Positions 58,719 to 64,000 of a DNA stretch of 64,000 nucleotides are shown here, piece by piece. The notes under the pieces were generated by a model that saw only the letters and a program-made list of their open reading frames with translations, was not told where the DNA came from and ran no database searches. The DNA comes from Phycicoccus sp. Soil802 (GTDB lineage Bacteria > Actinomycetota > Actinomycetes > Actinomycetales > Dermatophilaceae), in contig NZ_LMSS01000001.1 in assembly GCF_001429605.1 (NCBI RefSeq), positions 557,469 to 621,468 of the forward strand, written 5' to 3'. The translations under genes and the position numbers were made by a program. How positions within the stretch are numbered: the stretch's first letter is position 1; each line of letters starts with the position of its first letter.

Positions 58719-60605
58719 TCAGGCGGGGACGTCGGTGCTGCGACTCTCCTGGTCGGCGAACTGGGTGGTGTAGAGGTCGTTGTAGAGCCCGCCGCGTTCG
58801 AGCAGCTCGCGATGCGTGCCGCGTTCGACGATCCGGCCCTGGTCGACGACGAGGATCTGGTCGGCCCCGCGCACGGTCGAGAGCCGGTGGGCGATGACGA
58901 TCGCCGTCCGACCTTCGAGGGCGGTGTCGAGGGCTCGCTGCACCGCGGCCTCCGACTCGCTGTCGAGGTGAGCGGTGGCTTCGTCGAGGACCACCAGGCC
59001 CGGCCCCTTGAGCAGCAGCCGCGCGAGGGCCAGTCGCTGCTTCTCGCCGCCGGACAGGCGGTGTCCGCGGTCGCCCACGACGGTGTCGAGCCCCTCGGGG
59101 AGCGACCCCACCAGTGACCAGACCTGCGCGGCCTTGAGGGCCTCGACGAACTGGTCGTCGGTGGCGTCCGGAGCGGCATAGCGCAGGTTGGCGCGGATGG
59201 TGTCGTGGAACAGGTGCGCCTCCTGGGTGACCATGCCGACGGTACGGGTCACGGACTCCAACGTCGCGTCGCGGAGGTCGACCCCGTTGAGCCGCACCGA
59301 TCCGGTCGACGGGTCGTAGAGCCGCGCCAGGAGCGAGGTGATGGTCGTCTTGCCGGCCCCGCTCGGGCCGACCAGCGCCACGAGCTGGCCCGGCTCGGCG
59401 ACGAACCCGACGTCCCTGAGCACGACTCCCCCGCCCTTGCGGTCGCCGGTCGCGACGCTCTCCAAGGAAGCCAGCGACACCTCGTCGGCCGAGGGGTAGC
59501 GGAACGCGACCCCGGACAGCTCGACCCGCACCGGGGCAGTGGGGATCGGCTGGGCGTCGGCGCGCTCGGTGACGAGCGGCTGGAGGTCGAGCACCTCGAA
59601 GACCCGCTCGAACGACACGAGCGCGGTCATCACGTCGACGCGCACGTTGGACAGCGAGGTCAGCGGCCCGTAGAGCCGCGCCAGGAGGGCGGTGAGGGCG
59701 AGCAGGGTGCCGACGGTGAGCGATCCGCTGACCGCCATCAGCCCCCCGAAGCCGTAGACCATGGCGGTTGCCAGCGAGGCCACCAGCGTGAGGGCGACGA
59801 AGAAGATGCTGCGGTTGAGCGCGATCCGGACCCCCATGTCGCGCACCCCGGCCGCCTGCTCGGCATACTCTCGGTCCTCGCGGCGGGGCTCCCCGAAGAG
59901 CTTGACGAGCAGCGCGCCGGCGACGTTGAACCGCTCGGTCATGCGTGAGCCGAGGTCGGCGTTGAGCCCCATCTGGGCGTGGGTCAGCCCGGCGAGACGC
60001 CGGCCCATCAGCCGCGCCGGCAGCAGGAAGAACGGCACGAGGGCCAGCGAGGCGAGCGTGAGCTGCCAGGACAGCGTCGCCATCGTGACGATGATCAGCA
60101 CCAGCGACACGACGTTGCTCACGACGCTGGACAGCACCGACGTGAACGCCTGCTGCGCACCGATGACGTCGCTGTTGAGCCGGCTCACCAGGGCTCCGGT
60201 CTGCGCCCGGGTGAAGAACGCGATCGGCTGGCGCAGCACGTGGGAGAAGACCTCCGTGCGCAGCGAGTAGATCAGCCCCTCACCGATGCGGCTGGAGAAC
60301 CAGCGCTCGACCAGGGTGAGGAGGCCGCTGACGACAGCCAGGGCAGCCACCACGAGCGCGAGCTCGATGACGACGCCGCGGTCGCGGGGCGTGATGCCCT
60401 TGTCGATGAGCTCCTTGAGCAGGAGCGGGGTGGCGACGACCAGGGCCGAGTCGATGATGACCAGCACGAGGAACAGCCCGATCTCGCGCCGGAACGGCTG
60501 GGCGTAGGACGCGACGCGGCGCGCGGTGCCCGGCGCGAGCTTGCGGTCCTTGACCGAGTCGTCGCGGGTCAGGGACCGCATGGCCATCCAGCCGGCATGG
60601 CTCAC
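58719..60605 (-). CDS. ABC exporter, fused permease and ATPase
   Basis: A 628-residue half-transporter of the MsbA/LmrA type that works as a dimer. Six membrane helices (about 35-330) precede the ATPase: Walker A LVGPSGAGKTT (about 413-423), signature LSGGEKQRLALARLL (about 518-532), Walker B LVVLDEATAHLD and H-loop VIAHRLSTV. The substrate, drug or lipid, is unknown. GTG start (SHAGWMAM follows) with GGAG 8 nt upstream. It lies alone between the SURF1 gene and a strong hairpin. Confidence 0.93.
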   Translation of the reverse strand: MSHAGWMAMRSLTRDDSVKDRKLAPGTARRVASYAQPFRREIGLFLVLVIIDSALVVATPLLLKELIDKGITPRDRGVVIELALVVAALAVVSGLLTLVERWFSSRIGEGLIYSLRTEVFSHVLRQPIAFFTRAQTGALVSRLNSDVIGAQQAFTSVLSSVVSNVVSLVLIIVTMATLSWQLTLASLALVPFFLLPARLMGRRLAGLTHAQMGLNADLGSRMTERFNVAGALLVKLFGEPRREDREYAEQAAGVRDMGVRIALNRSIFFVALTLVASLATAMVYGFGGLMAVSGSLTVGTLLALTALLARLYGPLTSLSNVRVDVMTALVSFERVFEVLDLQPLVTERADAQPIPTAPVRVELSGVAFRYPSADEVSLASLESVATGDRKGGGVVLRDVGFVAEPGQLVALVGPSGAGKTTITSLLARLYDPSTGSVRLNGVDLRDATLESVTRTVGMVTQEAHLFHDTIRANLRYAAPDATDDQFVEALKAAQVWSLVGSLPEGLDTVVGDRGHRLSGGEKQRLALARLLLKGPGLVVLDEATAHLDSESEAAVQRALDTALEGRTAIVIAHRLSTVRGADQILVVDQGRIVERGTHRELLERGGLYNDLYTTQFADQESRSTDVPA

Positions 60606-60728
60606 AGGGCTTCTCCTCTACTCACGGCCGTGGAACGCCGCCCGGGCGACGGCTCATTCCCCATGATGGGGCCGGGCACTGACATTGCGCCCAGCGCGCA
60701 ACCGCGGATCGCCAGCGCGGCCCCACCC

Positions 60729-60781
60729 GACAAGGGTCGGCTCCACCCCGGAACCGTTTCGGGGTGAAGCCGACCTTTGTC
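60729..60781 (-). terminator. Long hairpin terminator after the enoyl-CoA hydratase gene
   Basis: The arms 60729-60753 and 60757-60781 pair with one mismatch and two G-T pairs over about 25 positions, 3-nt loop (left arm begins GACAAGGGTCGGCT). It starts 1 nt past the hydratase stop on the minus strand and separates that operon from the ABC exporter gene. Confidence 0.8.
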
Positions 60782-60782
60782 C

Positions 60783-61574
60783 CTAGACCCGATAAAGGTG
60801 GGACGCGAGGGAGTGCAGGAGTCGACCCTGCGCCTCGCGCTCGAGCCGCAGCTGGGTCTCCCGCTCCGCCCCCACCGCGCTGCGCAGCAGGGGCTTGAGC
60901 TCGCGCAGCGCCGCCTCCGGGGCGGCGAGCAGGGCCGCGACGAGGTCGTCCGTGGTCTCCCGGAGCGCGTCCACCGGCACCGCGACGTTGGCCAGCCCGA
61001 TGGCGACGGCCTCGGACGCGCCGACGAACCGCCCGGTGGCGCAGATCTCGAGGGCCCGGGCCACCCCGACCAGGGCGACGAGCGGACCCGTGCCACCCAG
61101 GTCGGGCACCAGCCCGAGCGAGGTCTCCCGCATCGCGAACTGCACGTCGTCGGCCACCACGCGCAGGTCAGCGGCGAGGGCGAGCTGGAAGCCGGCGCCG
61201 ATCGCGTGGCCCTGCACCGCGGCCACGACCACGGCCGGCACCTCGGCCCAGGCGGAGAAGCCGCGCTGGAAGGACTCGATGGTCTCCGCGGCTCCTTCGG
61301 CGCTCTCGGCTGCCATCGCGATCATGTCGGTCTCGCCGGGCACACCACCGGGCGCCAGCATCGCCCGGTCGAGACCGGCCGAGAAGGACGGGCCCTCGCC
61401 CCGCAGCACGACGACCCTCACGTCGGGGTCGAGGCTCGTGGCGAGGTCCGCGAGGGTCAGCCACAGGCTCGGCGTCTGGGCGTTGCGGCGGTCCGGGTGG
61501 TCGAGGCTGACCGTGAGGACGGCTCCCTCGCGGACGACGGACAGGTGCGGGTGGTGCTGGGCTGCGTCGGTCAC
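60783..61574 (-). CDS. Enoyl-CoA hydratase/isomerase family protein
   Basis: A 263-residue crotonase-fold enzyme acting on acyl-CoA thioesters. Oxyanion-hole stretches are SFSAGLDRAML (about 63-73) and VQGHAIGAGFQLALAADLRV (about 117-136). One hydratase catalytic Glu position is visible in MRETSLGLVPDLGGT; the exact reaction (hydratase, isomerase or other) cannot be fixed. GTG 61574 overlaps the cbiX stop as GTGA, so it is translated from the sulfate/siroheme operon despite its different function. Confidence 0.9.
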   Translation of the reverse strand: MTDAAQHHPHLSVVREGAVLTVSLDHPDRRNAQTPSLWLTLADLATSLDPDVRVVVLRGEGPSFSAGLDRAMLAPGGVPGETDMIAMAAESAEGAAETIESFQRGFSAWAEVPAVVVAAVQGHAIGAGFQLALAADLRVVADDVQFAMRETSLGLVPDLGGTGPLVALVGVARALEICATGRFVGASEAVAIGLANVAVPVDALRETTDDLVAALLAAPEAALRELKPLLRSAVGAERETQLRLEREAQGRLLHSLASHLYRV

Positions 61575-62275
61575 GCAGGCAGGCTATCCGCCCGTTCGAG
61601 GACGAGGTGGGCGACCGCCGACGTGCGGGCCAGGGCTCCGGGAACCATCGACACCCCGGCGCGACCACACTGCTGGGCCATCCGGTCGCGGAGGACCCCC
61701 TCGGCCACCATGAACGACACGGCCACCGTGCGCTCGACCTCGTCGGGCAGCCGCCGCAGCACCTGGTCGAGCGTGGACCCGCCGTCGAGGGCGGCCACGC
61801 CCCACGGGCCCCACCCCTCGCGGGGGTGCTCGTCGAGGGTGTGGCCGACGGTCGCGACGGCTTCGCTGTCGCTGGACCCGGCGGCATAGAGGAGGACGGC
61901 GGTGGTGGGGTCGGGCGTGATGCCCTCGGCGGCGAGCAGCTCCTCGGCGGCCTCCAGCAGCAGCTCGTGCGGCCCCAGCGGAGGGGCCAGGGAGACCGAG
62001 GAGCCGGACGCGGCGGCGAGCTCGTCGACCGCGGCGGGGACGTCGACCTTGGCGTGGTAGGCGGGCGTGACCAGCACGGGCACGACCACCACGTGCTCAC
62101 CGAGGTCGGCACCGGCCTCGGTCGCGTTGGGACCGTGGTGGTCGAGGTATGCCGTGTGGACCGTCCGGTGCGGAGCCAGCTCGCGCACGTGGGTGGCCAG
62201 GGTCTCGACGCCCTGGGCGTGCCGGGGGTCCGGCGAGCCGTGGGCGAGCAGCACGATGTCGGTGTCGGTGGTCAC
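61571..62275 (-). CDS. Sirohydrochlorin chelatase (CbiX-type)
   Basis: Inserts iron (for siroheme) or cobalt into sirohydrochlorin. The 234 residues contain VLLAHGSPDPRHAQGVETL at the N-terminus with the metal His (about 12), a second half with VLVTPAYHAKVDVPAAV (second His near 80) and the repeat-like second domain (about 125-234), so it is the long two-lobed form. GTG 62275 overlaps the cysG stop and the enoyl-CoA hydratase start overlaps its own stop. With cysG upstream, siroheme for sulfite reductase is the likely product. Confidence 0.9.
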   Translation of the reverse strand: MTTDTDIVLLAHGSPDPRHAQGVETLATHVRELAPHRTVHTAYLDHHGPNATEAGADLGEHVVVVPVLVTPAYHAKVDVPAAVDELAAASGSSVSLAPPLGPHELLLEAAEELLAAEGITPDPTTAVLLYAAGSSDSEAVATVGHTLDEHPREGWGPWGVAALDGGSTLDQVLRRLPDEVERTVAVSFMVAEGVLRDRMAQQCGRAGVSMVPGALARTSAVAHLVLERADSLPA

Positions 62276-63621
62276 GCCGTGACGTTACTCCCGGAGAGGT
62301 CGCCGAGGTGCTCTCGCAGGGCCACGACCTGGCCGACGACGACGACCGCCGGCGCACGCACGCCGGCCGCCACCGCGTCTGCCGCCGCAGCGGCCAGCGT
62401 GGTGGTCGTCGTGCGCTGCTCGGGAGTCCAGCCGCGCTCGACGAGGGCCACCGGCGTGTCGGACGGGCGCCCGGCAGCAATGAGCGCCGCGGCGGTCTCC
62501 GCGAGCCGGGTGATCCCCATCAGGAGCACGAGCGTGGCGTCGGGGGCCGCGTCCGCCGCTGCCGCGAGGACGTGGTCGGCGCCCTCGTGCGCGGACGCGA
62601 CGACGAACGACGCCGCCACCCCACGGTGGGTCACCGGGATGCCTGCCGCCGCGGGGACGGAGACGGCCGAGGTCACGCCGGGCACGACCTCGACGGGCAC
62701 GCCGTGCGCGAGGCAGTGCAGGGCCTCCTCGCCACCGCGACCGAGGACGAAGGGGTCACCGCCCTTGAGCCGGACCACCCGCTTCCCGAGCCGGGCGTGG
62801 TGCACCAGGAGCTCGTTGATGCGCTCCTGGCTGACCGGGTGGTTCCCAGGGGTTTTGCCGACGTCGACGACCTCGACCTCGGAGGAGAGCGTCCGCAGCA
62901 GCCCCCGCGGGCCGAGCCGGTCGGTGACGACGACGTCGGCAGCGGCCAGGAGGGCTCGCCCCCGCACCGTGATCAGGTCCTCGGCACCGGGGCCACCACC
63001 CACCAGCGCGACCCGACCGACGCTGACAGGTGCGTCCTGCGCACCGGCTGCCTCGGGGCGTCGCACCCGGCGGACGGGCAGGGTGCCGCTGTCGAGGGCC
63101 GCGAGGACGGCGTCGCGGACGGCAGTGGCGCGGCGCGGGTCGGCACCGGCACTCACCGCCACGGTGAGTCCCTCACTGGCCGTGCCGACTGACCCCCGCG
63201 CCACCGCAGGGGTCCACGCGGTCGAGGCCGTGGCGTCATCGGCCCGGACGCACCAGATGCGGGCGGCCTCGGCCTCCCGCGCGACCTGGGCGTCGACCTG
63301 CGCCTCTCCGGTGGCGGTGTGCACCAGCCACGCCGGAGCCGACAACGCCTCCGCCCACGACTCTGAAGGATCGTGGGCGTCAGAATCCGGACGATCCTTC
63401 AAAGTCAGGTCGCCGCGGAGGTAGTCGCGGGCCACCCAGGTGACCCTGCGCTCCGCGGCCAGCTCAGCCAGCTCCTCGCAGACGAAGGGGGCGATGACGT
63501 CGACCAGCGCGCCGGCCTCGACGAGTGCCGCGGCCTTCCGGGCCGCGACCGGCCCTCCCCCGACCACGACGACCCTGCGACCGGTGAGGTCGAGGGTCAG
63601 CGGGTAGGACGGCGAGCCCAT
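62272..63621 (-). CDS. cysG: Bifunctional precorrin-2 dehydrogenase / uroporphyrinogen-III methyltransferase
   Basis: Makes sirohydrochlorin from uroporphyrinogen III. The 449 residues hold an N-terminal NAD-binding CysG_A domain (LTGRRVVVVGGGPVAARKA, about 12-30) and a C-terminal SAM methyltransferase (about 205-445): VALVGGGPGAEDLITVRG, VRLKGGDPFVLGRGGEEA, VVPGVTSAVSVPAAAGIP and THRGVAASF. Between the NAD loop and the methyltransferase, residues about 73-88 are encoded by a 48-bp palindrome that interrupts the normal dehydrogenase core. Overlaps cysN by 1 nt and cbiX by 4 nt. Ferrochelation is left to cbiX. Confidence 0.94.
   Translation of the reverse strand: MGSPSYPLTLDLTGRRVVVVGGGPVAARKAAALVEAGALVDVIAPFVCEELAELAAERRVTWVARDYLRGDLTLKDRPDSDAHDPSESWAEALSAPAWLVHTATGEAQVDAQVAREAEAARIWCVRADDATASTAWTPAVARGSVGTASEGLTVAVSAGADPRRATAVRDAVLAALDSGTLPVRRVRRPEAAGAQDAPVSVGRVALVGGGPGAEDLITVRGRALLAAADVVVTDRLGPRGLLRTLSSEVEVVDVGKTPGNHPVSQERINELLVHHARLGKRVVRLKGGDPFVLGRGGEEALHCLAHGVPVEVVPGVTSAVSVPAAAGIPVTHRGVAASFVVASAHEGADHVLAAAADAAPDATLVLLMGITRLAETAAALIAAGRPSDTPVALVERGWTPEQRTTTTTLAAAAADAVAAGVRAPAVVVVGQVVALREHLGDLSGSNVTA
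63359..63406. repeat. 48-bp palindromic element inserted in frame in cysG
   Basis: Arms of 16 nt (63359-63374 and 63391-63406; core TGAAGGATCGT against ACGATCCTTCA) pair with one mismatch around a 16-nt spacer. The length is exactly 16 codons, and on the coding strand it reads TLKDRPDSDAHDPSES. Its codons (ACT, TTG, GAT, CGT, TCT, CCT, TCA) end in A or T far more than those of the flanking gene. It looks like a mobile palindromic element that keeps the frame open. Only one copy is in the window. Confidence 0.65.
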
Positions 63622-64000
63622 CAGATGCCCTCACCGATGCTGCGGTCCGGCGCGTCGGCCATGCCCGCAGCCAGGGTCGAGCCGTCGGCGTCGTCGATGA
63701 GCAGGAAGGCGCCGGTCCGGCGCAGTGCGCGGTAGTCGTCGATGGCGATGTCGTCCGCGAGGCGGATGCGCACGCGGCCGATCGCGTTGAGCGCCAAGCC
63801 ATCCGGGGCGGTCTGCTGCTCCATCGTCGCGATGTCGAGCTGGTCCACGACGTCGTCGACCAGGGCCCGGACGGTGCGCGTGCCGACCCTCAGCAGCACC
63901 CGGTCACGCTGGCGCAGCGGACGCTCCGACAGCACGGCGACGGTGCCGGAGAGGTTGCGGGTCGTCAGGCTCGGCTCGTCGGCCGCGGCCAACAGGTCGC
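63621..64000 (-). CDS. cysN: Sulfate adenylyltransferase subunit 1, C-terminal part (cut by window edge)
   Basis: GTPase subunit of ATP sulfurylase, which with CysD activates sulfate to APS. Only about the last 126 residues are present, open to the right edge: LLAAADEPSLTTRNLSGTVAVLSERPLRQRDRVLLRVGTRTVRALV marks domain 3 of CysN after the GTPase part, and the end lies before any APS-kinase fusion, so this is CysN rather than CysNC. The stop overlaps the cysG start by 1 nt (TGATG). cysD would be expected just outside the window. Confidence 0.88.
   Translation of the reverse strand, partial: DLLAAADEPSLTTRNLSGTVAVLSERPLRQRDRVLLRVGTRTVRALVDDVVDQLDIATMEQQTAPDGLALNAIGRVRIRLADDIAIDDYRALRRTGAFLLIDDADGSTLAAGMADAPDRSIGEGI

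Noticed and set aside
60729-60781. Long hairpin as a second palindromic mobile element like that in cysG
   Set aside because: It sits 1 nt after a stop codon and shares no sequence with the cysG element; a terminator explains it.

Overview
The window is about 64 kb of gene-dense, high-GC DNA (roughly 70% G+C by eye, with third codon positions almost all G or C). It contains the proteasomal ATPase Mpa/ARC, mycothiol ligase MshC, two F420-type luciferase-like oxidoreductases, a MabA/InhA-like fabG-fabI pair, and actinobacterial DUF3054, DUF3090, DUF3037, DUF3099 and DUF5703 proteins. This points firmly to Actinomycetota. The gene mix, with a cyanophycin locus, fits a Micrococcales/Intrasporangiaceae-type soil organism, but genus is a guess. 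I see no phage, insertion sequence, CRISPR array or rRNA. There is one tRNA, tRNA-Leu(GAG).

Layout. 1-24 kb is a core chromosomal block whose order resembles the mpa-trmI-metH-PAC2-mshC-DUF3090-phosphatase-uppP neighbourhood of mycobacteria: prs (cut by the edge), DUF3054, a sterol desaturase-like hydroxylase, mpa, trmI, an M50 protease, metH, a small sigma/membrane-protein insertion, a RecB-like Fe-S nuclease, a HAD phosphatase, PAC2, mshC, an SCO1664-like kinase-fold protein, DUF3090, a histidine phosphatase, corA, uppP, oxidoreductases and a sortase-type surface protein. 24-42 kb is more accessory: tRNA-Leu, a secreted NAGPA-type glycosidase, TauE/SafE exporters, two paralogous 60-residue CDCG proteins, an RsbA-like regulator, ald, a LigB-type ligase, a MarR/MFS efflux pair with a clear operator, a HipA-like/DUF3037 pair, a secreted repeat protein, an NfeD-SPFH pair and a receiver/thioredoxin-reductase-like fusion.

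42-55 kb is storage metabolism. Glycogen genes glgA and glgC diverge from one promoter region. After a lower-GC islet with a frameshifted secreted protein come serB, cyanophycinase cphB, cyanophycin synthetase cphA and, converging on it, a cphA paralogue that has lost the ATP-grasp half and gained a TPR tail. 54-64 kb holds fabG-fabI, moaA, a SURF1 protein, an ABC exporter, and an overlapping operon cysN-cysG-cbiX-enoyl-CoA hydratase. The first three of these supply activated sulfate and siroheme.

Three genome-scale habits stand out. Many genes have a TANNNT hexamer ending 6-8 nt before the start codon and no Shine-Dalgarno sequence, so they are probably leaderless. The heptamer TATGCCG is strongly over-represented in both orientations and sits at the base of three intergenic hairpins. 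A 48-bp palindrome with foreign codon usage lies in frame inside cysG, like a palindromic element that inserts into reading frames.
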